DNA of 24,249 bases from an uncultured Lachnospiraceae bacterium (GCA_945834545.1 CAMAHO010000009.1:1-24249), one strand, 5' to 3'. Numbered from the stretch's first letter, positions 16,259 through 24,164 are shown. Made by a program: numbers and translations. Notes: generated by a model not told the origin, from the sequence alone.

Positions 16259-18250
16259 TTAATAAATCGCTCTGCCCTTCTCATCCGGAATGGCACTCTT
16301 GCGGTAAAAGTAGGAATTCACCTGATCTCTCCATTCCCTTGCATTATAAAGCTGCCTGTCAAGACGCTCCCTTGCATTCTCGTAATCTGCCTCCGGGATA
16401 AGACCCTTTAAGGATTCCCAGGCTGTAATCAGCTTCTCCACAGCCTCTACACCTTCAAAATGGGTATCATAGATGTGTTGAATCAAGGTTTTACCGCTCT
16501 TTAATCGATAGTCGTAGGCAATGTGGTGGAAGAATAACAAGAGTTCCTCCGGACAGGTCTCCGGCTTGTCATACATGGAGGCATTGGGTTCGTTGTACAA
16601 GAGCGCATAGCCGGTACCGTTGTGACTTCTGTCTACTCCCATACCAAAGTGATCTGCCCTGTGGTAGGTACCCCATCTGGAATACTCATAGCCATCCACA
16701 CTGCAGCCGTAATGAACGTTGGGAGTAACCATCCAGCCAATCCCCAGAGGGGAGGTGTATTTTTCATAGATTTCACGGGAGGGCAGGAGCATCTCCTTGA
16801 TGGTCTGCATCACTCTTTCCTCTGTTCCAAAGGTTAGAGCCACCCACTCCTCCAGGATTTCTTCTGCGGACAGCTCCATATCAAAGGCCAGTCTGCCAAA
16901 ACCGTACAGATTGGCTGCTGCCAACACATTTCCTGTCCAGTTTAAGTCATTTCCTGTATTGATGACGGCCGCTATACCGGTATACCGGTTGCCCAAGGTT
17001 CTGCCGCTGATGATGTCCTTGACCTTACTGTTTTTCTCCCTCATATAGGTGTCAAACTCAAGAATCTCCTTAAACATAGGAATCAAGTAGCAAATGTCAA
17101 TCTGGTGGCCGGTGTATTCCTGGGCTATCTGAACCTCCAGCATCTGGTTGGTTTTCTGTAAGCCTCCAAAGAGGGGGGAGATGGGCTCCCTTATTTGGAA
17201 GTCCATAGGGCCATTCTTAATCTGCAAAATCACATTCTCGTGATAATCCCCATCCATCTCGATAAAATTGTCGTAACCTGCTCTCGCCCGGTCTGTCTTG
17301 TAGTCTCTCCAGTCCTGGGTGCAGTTATAGACAAAGCAACGCCAAATGATAATTCCACCGTAAGGTTTTACGATGTCAGCCAGCATATTTGCCCCATCGG
17401 CCTGGGTTCTGCCATAGGTAAAGGGACCGGGTCTTCCCTCCGAATCTGCCTTCACCAAAAATCCGCCGAGATTCGGTATTCTGCGGAATATCTCTTCCAT
17501 TTTGGTTTCCCACCAGCCGATTACCCTCTGGTCAAAGGGATCTGCGCTATCCAAACCGCCAATCTCAATGGGGGATGCATAATTTAAGCTTAAATACAAA
17601 GTTAGGCCATACTCCCCAAAGAGCCTGGAGAGCTCAGCCACCTTGTCAAAATAGCGGTCTGTGATGAGAAGGCTTGCACATTGCTTTACATTTACATTAT
17701 TGATGACAATGCCGTTCATGCCGATGCTTGCCATAAACCTTGCATAATCTCTGGTTCTCTCATCAATTACAATCTCATTGTTCACAAAAAAGAAAGAATT
17801 TCCGGAATAGCCTCTCTCGATATCCCCTGTCATATTGTCCCAATGATTGTACATACGAAGAGGGTTTTGGGGCTCCTTTTTCAGTCGAATGGAATCCAGG
17901 CGCTTTCCCATAGAAAGCAATCTGAGAATATGAAATACTCCGTATAGCACTCCCCGTTCTGTAGCTGCCTGCAGGCTGAGCTGATGTCCTTTCTGTATGA
18001 GCTCATAGGTACCGTCCTTTCCTTCCGGGTCTACCTTCTCAATGCATAAGGTTGCGGTCTGATCCGGTTTCTTTTGTTGGATTGTCACCCCAAACATGGC
18101 CTTGGTGGCAAGCTCTAATTCTGCTACCGCGTTGGCAATGATTTTGGACTCTCCAAAGCCTCTTACCTCCAGACTTTCAAAATACTTCTTCTGGCTGCTA
18201 TCCTCAGATTTTCTGTAATTTAGCCAAAGCTGACTCCAGTTCTTTTCCAT
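16259..18250 (-). CDS. aguA: GH67 alpha-glucuronidase
   Basis: A 663-residue cytosolic family 67 enzyme that cuts the alpha-1,2-linked (4-O-methyl)glucuronic acid from the non-reducing end of short xylo-oligosaccharides. Blocks LRMYNHWDNMTGDIERGYSG, VKADSEGRPGPFTYGR, QIKNGPMDFQIREPISPLFG and QEYTGHQ are diagnostic. By alignment with the Geobacillus enzyme (E285, D364, E392), the proton donor is E271 and the bases are D350 and E378; all are present with the same spacing. Length and the helical C-terminal dimer region are normal. No signal peptide, so it needs imported aldouronic acids; the importer is not in this window. It follows the GH3 gene after 110 bases containing a strong hairpin, and is followed by GH2 after 88 bases. 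Confidence 0.97.
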   Translation of the reverse strand: MEKNWSQLWLNYRKSEDSSQKKYFESLEVRGFGESKIIANAVAELELATKAMFGVTIQQKKPDQTATLCIEKVDPEGKDGTYELIQKGHQLSLQAATERGVLYGVFHILRLLSMGKRLDSIRLKKEPQNPLRMYNHWDNMTGDIERGYSGNSFFFVNNEIVIDERTRDYARFMASIGMNGIVINNVNVKQCASLLITDRYFDKVAELSRLFGEYGLTLYLSLNYASPIEIGGLDSADPFDQRVIGWWETKMEEIFRRIPNLGGFLVKADSEGRPGPFTYGRTQADGANMLADIVKPYGGIIIWRCFVYNCTQDWRDYKTDRARAGYDNFIEMDGDYHENVILQIKNGPMDFQIREPISPLFGGLQKTNQMLEVQIAQEYTGHQIDICYLIPMFKEILEFDTYMREKNSKVKDIISGRTLGNRYTGIAAVINTGNDLNWTGNVLAAANLYGFGRLAFDMELSAEEILEEWVALTFGTEERVMQTIKEMLLPSREIYEKYTSPLGIGWMVTPNVHYGCSVDGYEYSRWGTYHRADHFGMGVDRSHNGTGYALLYNEPNASMYDKPETCPEELLLFFHHIAYDYRLKSGKTLIQHIYDTHFEGVEAVEKLITAWESLKGLIPEADYENARERLDRQLYNAREWRDQVNSYFYRKSAIPDEKGRAIY

Positions 18251-18282
18251 CTCTTTTTATTCCTTCTCCTAAAATAGATACA

Positions 18283-18306
18283 GACCGCCCCGAGAACGGG
18301 GCAGTC
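18283..18306 (-). terminator. Strong GC hairpin between GH3 and GH67 genes (terminator/attenuator or stabiliser)
   Basis: In the minus-strand transcript GACTGCCCCG and CGGGGCGGTC pair over 10 positions (one U-G) around the loop UUCU. The sequence after it (TGTATCTATTTT) is only moderately T-rich. It can be a leaky terminator reducing aguA relative to the GH3 gene, or a 3' stabilising structure. A second small hairpin (CCTG-CAAG-CAGG) starts right after the GH3 stop. Confidence 0.55.
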
Positions 18307-18360
18307 CAAGTCTTACTTTCTCACACCTTTACAAACAGGCCGCACAACCTGCTTGCAGGG

Positions 18361-20499
18361 TTATGATACGATGTTAATATCAAATTCACAAACCGTCTTA
18401 CCGGTAAGGACAGCACTTCTCTTGTCCGGAGCCTGCCCGCCTACATACAGCTTAGCATTTCCCGGGAAGGAAAGCTCACCCTCCGTGTCAAAGACACCGA
18501 ACGCCTTCTTGGGTAATACGATTTCAACTACTTTGCTTTCACCGGGCTCCAAGTATACCTTTTTGATGCCCTTTAGCTGAGCATTAGGGGTATCCTCTGC
18601 GCAAACCTTGACGTAGGTCTGTACGGTTTCTGCACCTGCCATCTTACCTGTGTTTTTCACAGTGGCTGTCACAGTAATCCCCTCCTCGGTAAGCTGATTT
18701 GTATTTACCTTTACATCGCTGTACTCAAAGCTTGTATAGGAAAGGCCGTAACCAAAGGGATACAAGGCATCCCCCTTCATATAGCGGTAGGTTCTGCCCT
18801 TCATGCTGTAATCCGTAAACTCCGGCAAGTCCTCTGTGGAATAGTAGAAGGTAACCGGCAATTTCCCCTCAGGACATTTCTCACCAAACAGAATCTCTGC
18901 CATAGCCTTACCGCCCTGTGCTCCGGGATACCAGCCTTGGATGATGGCAGGAATGTTTTCCTGAGCCCAGGTCACTGCCAATGCACTACCGGAAAGAAGT
19001 ACCAGCACCACCGGCTTGCCTGATTCACAGATGGTTTCCAGCACATGCTGCTGCAAGCCGGGAAGATTTAAGTTCGGCTTATCACCGGAAGCAAACTCAT
19101 TTCCTTCGTCGCCCTCTTCTCCTTCCAGCCCGGAGTCCAATCCCATACAGGCAATAATCACATCACTTTCCTCACATACCGCCTTTACCTCAGAGATTCT
19201 ATCGTCCTTAGCTGCCAGGTTCTGGGACTTAGGGCGGCATAAATGACATCCCTCGGAGGTCAGGACTCTCACATCCTCACCCAGGTAATCCTGAATTCCC
19301 TCAAGAATCGTGATATATCTGGAAGCGGTTCCCTCATAGTTACCCACCAGGGCTCTTCTGTTATTGGCATTGGGGCCGATAACACCTACGGTCTTTAACT
19401 TACTTTTATCCAGCGGAAGCATATCTGCTTCGTTCTTTAACAGAACAATACATTTCTCTGCTGCCTTTAGATTTAACTCCTGCATAGGCTTGGAATCTAC
19501 TACAGAATAAGGAATCTCATCAAATTTGCTCTTTCCCTTCTCGTCAAACAGGCCCAGTTTCATTCGGGTGGTAAAGAGATTTACCAGAGCCTCGTCCAGA
19601 CGGCTCTCCTGCACCATTCCCTCCTCCACTGCCTGCTTTAAATAGTGGAATAAGTTGCCGCAGTTTAAGTCACAGCCGTTATTCATGGCCATGGAGACAG
19701 ACTCTACCGGGGTATCTGTCACGTGATGACCCTCGTGGAAATCCTTGATGGCCCAGCAGTCGCTGACCACATGACCCTGAAAGCCCCATTTGTCCCTCAG
19801 AGTATCCTGCAGTAGCTCTTTGCTGCCACAGCAGGGAGCTCCGTTGGTGCGGTTGTAGGCGCCCATGACGGTCTCCACCTTTGCTTCCTTCACACAAGCT
19901 TCAAAGGCCGGCAGATAGGTCTCTGCCATATCCTGCTTGGAAGCCACTGCATTAAAGCTGTGACGGATATCCTCCGGACCACTATGTACTGCAAAATGCT
20001 TCGCACAGGCTGCTGCCTTTAAATAATTCTCATCGTGACCCTGAATCCCTTCCACAAAGCGAACCCCTAATCTGGAAGTCAGGTAAGGGTCCTCTCCAAA
20101 GGTCTCGTGGCCTCTTCCCCATCTGGGGTCACGGAAGATGTTCACATTTGGAGACCAGAAGGTCAGGCCCTTGTAAATATCCGTATCATCTGCCTTTTGC
20201 TGTACATTGTACTTTGCTCTTCCCTCTGTGGAAATGGCATCTGCTACTTCCTCAATAAAGTCCTCATCAAAGGTAGCTGCCAAACCAATGGATTGGGGAA
20301 AAACAGTTGCAATTCCTGCTCTTGCCACCCCATGAAGAGCCTCGTTCCACCAGTTGTAGGCCTTGATGCCCAATCGGTCAATGGCCGGAGCCCAGCTTAA
20401 GGTCTGCTCCACTTTTTCTTCCAATGTCATTTGTGCAACCAGGTCAGCTGCACGCTTTCTGAATGCTGCGATTTTTGCATCGTTTCTGCTGATATCCAT
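18361..20499 (-). CDS. GH3 glycosidase, probable beta-xylosidase/beta-glucosidase
   Basis: A 712-residue family 3 enzyme that releases single sugars from the non-reducing end of beta-linked oligosaccharides. Residues 20-320 are the TIM barrel: KAYNWWNEALHGVAR (46-60) and ATVFPQ are the pattern of the xylosidase branch, AKHFAVHSGP holds K166/H167-type substrate contacts, and VVSDCWAI carries nucleophile D247. Residues 340-560 are the alpha/beta sandwich with the acid/base candidate in GLEGEEGDEGNEF (E459-E462). A fibronectin III-like domain covers about 610-685. No signal peptide. With aguA behind it, xylosidase activity on imported xylo-oligomers is the likeliest role; glucosidase or mixed activity is possible. 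AAGGA lies nine bases before ATG 20499, and a good promoter lies upstream. Confidence 0.93.
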   Translation of the reverse strand: MDISRNDAKIAAFRKRAADLVAQMTLEEKVEQTLSWAPAIDRLGIKAYNWWNEALHGVARAGIATVFPQSIGLAATFDEDFIEEVADAISTEGRAKYNVQQKADDTDIYKGLTFWSPNVNIFRDPRWGRGHETFGEDPYLTSRLGVRFVEGIQGHDENYLKAAACAKHFAVHSGPEDIRHSFNAVASKQDMAETYLPAFEACVKEAKVETVMGAYNRTNGAPCCGSKELLQDTLRDKWGFQGHVVSDCWAIKDFHEGHHVTDTPVESVSMAMNNGCDLNCGNLFHYLKQAVEEGMVQESRLDEALVNLFTTRMKLGLFDEKGKSKFDEIPYSVVDSKPMQELNLKAAEKCIVLLKNEADMLPLDKSKLKTVGVIGPNANNRRALVGNYEGTASRYITILEGIQDYLGEDVRVLTSEGCHLCRPKSQNLAAKDDRISEVKAVCEESDVIIACMGLDSGLEGEEGDEGNEFASGDKPNLNLPGLQQHVLETICESGKPVVLVLLSGSALAVTWAQENIPAIIQGWYPGAQGGKAMAEILFGEKCPEGKLPVTFYYSTEDLPEFTDYSMKGRTYRYMKGDALYPFGYGLSYTSFEYSDVKVNTNQLTEEGITVTATVKNTGKMAGAETVQTYVKVCAEDTPNAQLKGIKKVYLEPGESKVVEIVLPKKAFGVFDTEGELSFPGNAKLYVGGQAPDKRSAVLTGKTVCEFDINIVS

Positions 20500-20621
20500 G
20501 ATCTGAATCCTTTCTCTCTTCTGCCTATTTTGCGCATCTTTTCCTGTGGCTTTTATATCCTTCTGAAGCGTATTTCATTCTCTAAAAAAAGCGGTTTTAT
20601 CCACTACACAACACTACTACC

Positions 20622-20650
20622 ATTTTACCGAAAAATCAGCCGTTCTTCAA
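20622..20650 (-). promoter_or_regulatory. Predicted sigma-A promoter of the GH3-GH67-GH2 operon
   Basis: On the minus strand TTGAAG (20645-20650) and TAAAAT (20622-20627) are exactly 17 bases apart. Transcription would begin near 20615 and leave a leader of about 115 bases before the GH3 start. The site lies between the GTPase-gene terminator and the GH3 gene, the expected place for a catabolic operon promoter. An imperfect palindrome TGAAGCGTATTTCA at 20564-20577 in the leader is a possible operator. Confidence 0.6.
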
Positions 20651-20682
20651 TGTATTTTTTTGCAAAAAAGAGGTGGTAAATG

Positions 20683-20715
20683 TAACAGTTTAACCGCGCC
20701 ATGGCTAAACTGTTA
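20683..20715 (-). terminator. Intrinsic-terminator-like hairpin after the GTPase-nuclease gene
   Basis: A 10-base perfect inverted repeat (TAACAGTTTA / TAAACTGTTA), extendable to 13 pairs with one wobble around a 7-base loop, starts only 3 bases after the stop of the GTPase gene. In the minus strand a run CTCTTTTTT follows about 10 bases later rather than directly, so termination may be imperfect. A TTTTTTGCAAAAAA palindrome sits at 20656-20669. Confidence 0.6.
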
Positions 20716-20717
20716 TG

Positions 20718-23318
20718 TTATGTTGTCTGAATCCCGTAGTCCGCCCGAAACCTCTGTCCGGCTTTGACCACCTGGTCATAGAACTCCCCGGCGGCAATTC
20801 TGGTTGCCCCCTCTCCGAAAATCACCATCTGCTCCAAACGGTCAGAGGTGGCTACCTGGATTCGGTACTCCTTTGCCATCTCATGAACTGTCTTTTCGAT
20901 ATAGGCATCCGCTGTCTGGGCCTCCTTGGTATAGACCACATAGATATTGTGATACTTGTATTCGTGGCCCGGATTCCCCTTTACCTTATAGGCATCAAAT
21001 ACCAGAATCAGAGGATAGCCTAAGATTCCCTGGTAGCCGCTCATCAGGTCTATGAGTTTATCTCTGGCGCTGTCTATGTTGATAAGCGCTAATTCCTTTA
21101 ACTCCTCCCAGGCAAAGAGGATATTATAGCCGTCCACGATCAGACATTGTTTTTGGGGTCCGGGCTTTGGTCTGCCTTTGGAAGAGTAGGAAGCGTTCCC
21201 GTTTTCCACCGGTTTTCCGTTTACTAAGGTTCTTGCAGCCGTTTTGTGATATCTGGCAAAATTCTTTTTCTCGACCGCATTGTTTCCGTAGCTGGTGCGG
21301 AAAATATCCTCTATCTCTTCCAGGGAAATGGCCCTTACCGGTTCTCCCCCGCCTGCCTGGGCAGGCCGAAGCTCCTTTCCCTTCACAGTCTCCTCATCTT
21401 CCCAGTCAAAGGCCTGCTCTGTCTCTAAATGGGCATAGGAATCTACCTGATACCAGGGCACCAGGAAGCCTGCGCCATGAGCGCAGAACACGGAGCTGTC
21501 GGGATTTGCCATATCTTCATCCGGCTGATACCCGATTCTCTCCACAACCTCCTCCGTGTTATGACAGGGCCTGTAGCCACCAGGCTGGCAGACCAGTCTG
21601 CCTTTTCCTCCGGTATAGGAGGCCACCTCCTTTTCATATTCTCTCAGTGTGGCCACAGGGGCGCTGCCTTGAAGCAGATACATCTCCCCGTCCAGGACAG
21701 GGGGTTCAAAGCTTCCGGACAACCTGGTAATATCCGTCATGCTGCGGCCAATCGTATCCATGGGTACCTTAAGCCGAAAATCAAAATAGGGTTCTAGCAG
21801 CACGCTAGTTCCTTTTCTCAGACCTTGCCTGACGGCCCTATAGGTCGCCTGTCTGAAATCTCCTCCCTCTGTATGCTTCAGATGAGCCTTTCCGGCTATC
21901 ACAGTAATCTTCATATCCGTGATTGGGGCCCCCGTCAGTACCCCTAGGTGTTCTTTCTCCTCCAGGTGGGTCAGTATGAGTCTCTGCCAGTTGCGGTCCA
22001 GCTCATCCTCCGGCACCTGACTGTCAAACTGCAGGCCTTCCCACAGAGATAATGGTTCCAGACGAAGATGAACTTCCGCGTAATGCCTTAGAGGCTCAAA
22101 GTGTCCTATTCCCACCACTGTCTCCTTCAGGGTTTCCTTGTAGAGAATACTCCCCTGATCAAAGGAAATCTCCAACCCATAGCGCTCCAGAGCGAGGGTT
22201 TTTAGGACCTCCATCTGCACCTCCCCCATAACCTGAGCGTGGAGCTCTGCGGTCTGTGGATCATAGTGCAGACGAAGCATAGGCTCCTCCTCTTCCAGGC
22301 GTCTTAGAAGTGGCAATGCCTGGGTCAAATCGGTGCCTTCTCCAACCATAACCCGATAGGTAAGCACCGGCTCCAGCACCATCTGATGGTTCGAGGTTTC
22401 CTCTCCAAGACCGGCTCCGGCTATGGGTGACTGTAATCCCACTGCCACACACAGATCGCCCGCTTCTACCCTCTGACACAGCTCCCTATGGTGTCCGTTC
22501 ATGCGGTACAGCTTGTCCACCTTCTCCCCCTGAATCACTTGCTTTGCCTCTAACGCTCCTCCTGTCACCTTAAGCCAGGTCATGCGGGAGCCGTCCTTAT
22601 CGCGACTGACTTTGTAGACTCTGGCTGCAAAAGCAAGGTCATATTCCGGCTGTTTCGTGTATTGATAGAGTCCCTCTAAGAGTTCCTCCAGACCCTCCAA
22701 CAAAAGGGCACTTCCAAAGTAGCAGGGAAACCAGCTTCTACGCATCACCGCCTGTACGAGACTCTGGGGCGACAGCCCTCCCGTCTCAAGGTACTCCTCC
22801 ATCCACTCTTCTCTGGACAAAGAGATGGTTTCCATTGCATTGTCCTCCTGCAAGCTCACCACGCCTTCGCCCAGCCCCTGTGCCAGTTCTTTTATCAGGC
22901 CTGCCTCAGGCACCTTGTACAGGTCCATTTTGTTGACAAAGACAAAAACCGGAACCTTGTATTTCTCCAAAAGATGCCACAAGGTTTCTACATGACCGGT
23001 CACCAAATCCCCTGCACTGATGACTAAAATAGCCACATCCAGCACCTGAAGTGTTCGTTCCGTCTCCGGTGAAAAATCCACATGCCCCGGGGTATCCACC
23101 AGCACAATTTCCATGTCCTTATATTGGATTCTGGCCTGCTTGGAAAAAATAGTGATTCCTCTCTTTCTCTCCAAGGAAAAATGATCCAGAAAGGCATCCT
23201 CATGGTCTACTCTACCCAATTTCCGGATTTGTCCCGTCTGATATAACAAGCCCTCGGCCAGGGTGGTTTTCCCGGCATCCACATGGGCAACAATTCCTAC
23301 AACAAGTCGTTTCTTCAT
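20718..23318 (-). CDS. TetM/EF-G-like translation GTPase fused to Rae1/YacP-type NYN endoribonuclease
   Basis: An 866-residue fusion. The GTPase domain has AHVDAGKTT (11-19), RGIT (53-56), DTPGH (75-79), NKMD (129-132) and FGSA (201-204). Domains II-V follow to about 600 and resemble ribosomal protection proteins, as in LLEPYFDFRLKVP and GEVQMEVLK. A linker at 605-715 includes HGAGFLVPW. Residues 723-866 match B. subtilis Rae1: LIVDGYNILFAWEELKEL (D729), VFDAYKVKG (D775), YTKEAQTADAYIEK (D804) and VATSDRLEQMVIFGEGA (D826), so the acidic nuclease residues are kept. Rae1 cuts mRNA in the ribosomal A site. The TetM domain IV tip (YYSPVSTPADFR) is replaced by AHLKHTEGGDFR (478-489), so tetracycline protection is doubtful. 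Domain IV of such GTPases reaches the A site, so ribosome-targeted mRNA cleavage is a reasonable inference. A terminator-like hairpin follows. Confidence 0.93.
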   Translation of the reverse strand: MKKRLVVGIVAHVDAGKTTLAEGLLYQTGQIRKLGRVDHEDAFLDHFSLERKRGITIFSKQARIQYKDMEIVLVDTPGHVDFSPETERTLQVLDVAILVISAGDLVTGHVETLWHLLEKYKVPVFVFVNKMDLYKVPEAGLIKELAQGLGEGVVSLQEDNAMETISLSREEWMEEYLETGGLSPQSLVQAVMRRSWFPCYFGSALLLEGLEELLEGLYQYTKQPEYDLAFAARVYKVSRDKDGSRMTWLKVTGGALEAKQVIQGEKVDKLYRMNGHHRELCQRVEAGDLCVAVGLQSPIAGAGLGEETSNHQMVLEPVLTYRVMVGEGTDLTQALPLLRRLEEEEPMLRLHYDPQTAELHAQVMGEVQMEVLKTLALERYGLEISFDQGSILYKETLKETVVGIGHFEPLRHYAEVHLRLEPLSLWEGLQFDSQVPEDELDRNWQRLILTHLEEKEHLGVLTGAPITDMKITVIAGKAHLKHTEGGDFRQATYRAVRQGLRKGTSVLLEPYFDFRLKVPMDTIGRSMTDITRLSGSFEPPVLDGEMYLLQGSAPVATLREYEKEVASYTGGKGRLVCQPGGYRPCHNTEEVVERIGYQPDEDMANPDSSVFCAHGAGFLVPWYQVDSYAHLETEQAFDWEDEETVKGKELRPAQAGGGEPVRAISLEEIEDIFRTSYGNNAVEKKNFARYHKTAARTLVNGKPVENGNASYSSKGRPKPGPQKQCLIVDGYNILFAWEELKELALINIDSARDKLIDLMSGYQGILGYPLILVFDAYKVKGNPGHEYKYHNIYVVYTKEAQTADAYIEKTVHEMAKEYRIQVATSDRLEQMVIFGEGATRIAAGEFYDQVVKAGQRFRADYGIQTT

Positions 23319-23343
23319 TTCTCTATCCCAATCAATAAAACTA

Positions 23344-23371
23344 TTGACATTTCCTAAAATCTGATTATGAT
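23344..23371 (+). promoter_or_regulatory. Sigma-A promoter of thiT
   Basis: A perfect -35 TTGACA (23344-23349) and a near-perfect -10 TATGAT (23366-23371) are 16 bases apart. They lie just upstream of the TPP riboswitch. The promoter is only 26 bases from the divergent GTPase-nuclease start, so any promoter of that gene must overlap this one. Confidence 0.75.
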
Positions 23372-23397
23372 AGGGTATTGTAACAAAATATTTTTAA

Positions 23398-23487
23398 AAC
23401 CGCTAGGGGTGCGCATCGCTGAGAATGAGTTTTTGACTCTGACCCTCACTACTTGAACCGGGTAATACCGGCGTAAGGAAGCAGGCT
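23398..23487 (+). promoter_or_regulatory. TPP (THI-box) riboswitch
   Basis: The aptamer holds the highly conserved pieces in the right order: CTAGGGGTGC, then GCTGAGAATGAG, a variable P3 arm, ACTCTGACCCTCACTACTTGA, then ACCGGGTAATACCGGCGTAAGGAAGCAGG. The first helix can close between about 23400-23404 and 23479-23485. It sits between the thiT promoter and an expression-platform hairpin. Thiamine pyrophosphate binding should switch off the downstream transporter, as known for this riboswitch class. Confidence 0.95.
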
Positions 23488-23522
23488 TTACAGGAATTTC
23501 CTGTAACGATTCTTTGATGTCC

Positions 23523-23552
23523 CCTCCTCGCGTGTACGAAGGAGGATTTTTT
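23523..23552 (+). terminator. Expression-platform hairpin of the TPP riboswitch; Shine-Dalgarno in the stem
   Basis: CCTCCT (23523-23528) pairs with AGGAGG (23540-23545), with two further C-G/G-C pairs around loop CGTGTA and one bulged A. Six T follow (23547-23552), directly before ATG 23553. The 3' arm is the thiT ribosome-binding site AAGGAGG. The same helix could therefore stop transcription or block translation. A preceding inverted repeat TTACAGGAA-T-TTCCTGTAA (23488-23506) is a candidate for the competing structure. Confidence 0.7.
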
Positions 23553-24140
23553 ATGTCTAACAAAAACAAAACCTTAATCCTGGTGGAAGGTGCTGCCATG
23601 GTTGCCCTTGCCACTGTCTTAAGCTACATCCGTGTGTTCAAATTGCCCTGGGGTGGCTCCATTACCTTACTTTCCATGTTACCCATTGTACTGTTTTCCA
23701 TCAGAAGAGGGCTGAAAGCAGGCTTTGCAGCGTCCTTTGCCTTCGCTCTTTTGCAGTTTGGCCAGGGTATTTTGGATGGTCTCTTCGGTTGGGGACTGAC
23801 CCTTGGAATGCTCATCGCATGTATTATTTTAGACTACATCGGTGCCTATGCTGTGCTGGGCATTGCCGGTATCTTCCGCAAAAAGGGAATGCTTGGCTGG
23901 ATTGGCGGTACTGCTCTGGCAGTAGGTCTTCGCTTTGTGTTCCACTTCCTCAGCGGCGTTTACATTTGGGGCAGCTTTGGTGAGCTTTGGACAGGCTTCT
24001 CCACCGAAAACACCTATCTGTACAGCCTGCTCTACAACGGCTGCTACATGCTTCCGGAGTTACTCTTCACCGTAATCGGTGCAGTAGTCCTGTTAAGTCT
24101 GCCACAGGCAAAACGTTACCTGGTAGGAGAGACAAAGTAA
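23553..24140 (+). CDS. thiT: ECF thiamine transporter S-component ThiT
   Basis: A 195-residue membrane protein with about six helices, matching the substrate-binding S-component ThiT of the energy-coupling-factor thiamine transporter. Signature parts are FKLPWGGSITLLSMLPI (29-45) with the family's Trp and GGS, and FHFLSGVYIWG (130-140). There H131, G135 and W139 keep the spacing of the thiamine-binding H125/G129/W133 of the Lactococcus protein. YNGCYMLPE (161-169) follows. The frame could open 13 codons earlier, but that start lies in the regulatory hairpin; ATG 23553 follows the AAGGAGG site. The ECF energising module (EcfA, EcfA', EcfT) is not in this window. Thiamine pyrophosphate regulation through the riboswitch confirms the assignment. 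Confidence 0.95.
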   Translation: MSNKNKTLILVEGAAMVALATVLSYIRVFKLPWGGSITLLSMLPIVLFSIRRGLKAGFAASFAFALLQFGQGILDGLFGWGLTLGMLIACIILDYIGAYAVLGIAGIFRKKGMLGWIGGTALAVGLRFVFHFLSGVYIWGSFGELWTGFSTENTYLYSLLYNGCYMLPELLFTVIGAVVLLSLPQAKRYLVGETK

Positions 24141-24164
24141 CTTACTAAGCCCCTTTTTATAACT

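Noticed and set aside
16171..16296. N-terminal extension of the GH2 protein
   Set aside because: It overlaps the end of the GH67 gene and spans the intercistronic hairpin, and its residues do not look like a GH2 domain; ATG 16170 has a good ribosome site.
20564..20577. A catabolite-responsive element (cre)
   Set aside because: The palindrome TGAAGCGTATTTCA has the central CG one base out of register with TGWNANCGNTNWCA, so it is kept only as a possible operator of unknown type.
20718..23318. A tetracycline resistance gene of the tet(M) class
   Set aside because: The domain IV drug-displacing loop is not conserved and a nuclease domain is fused, so resistance should not be claimed from similarity alone.
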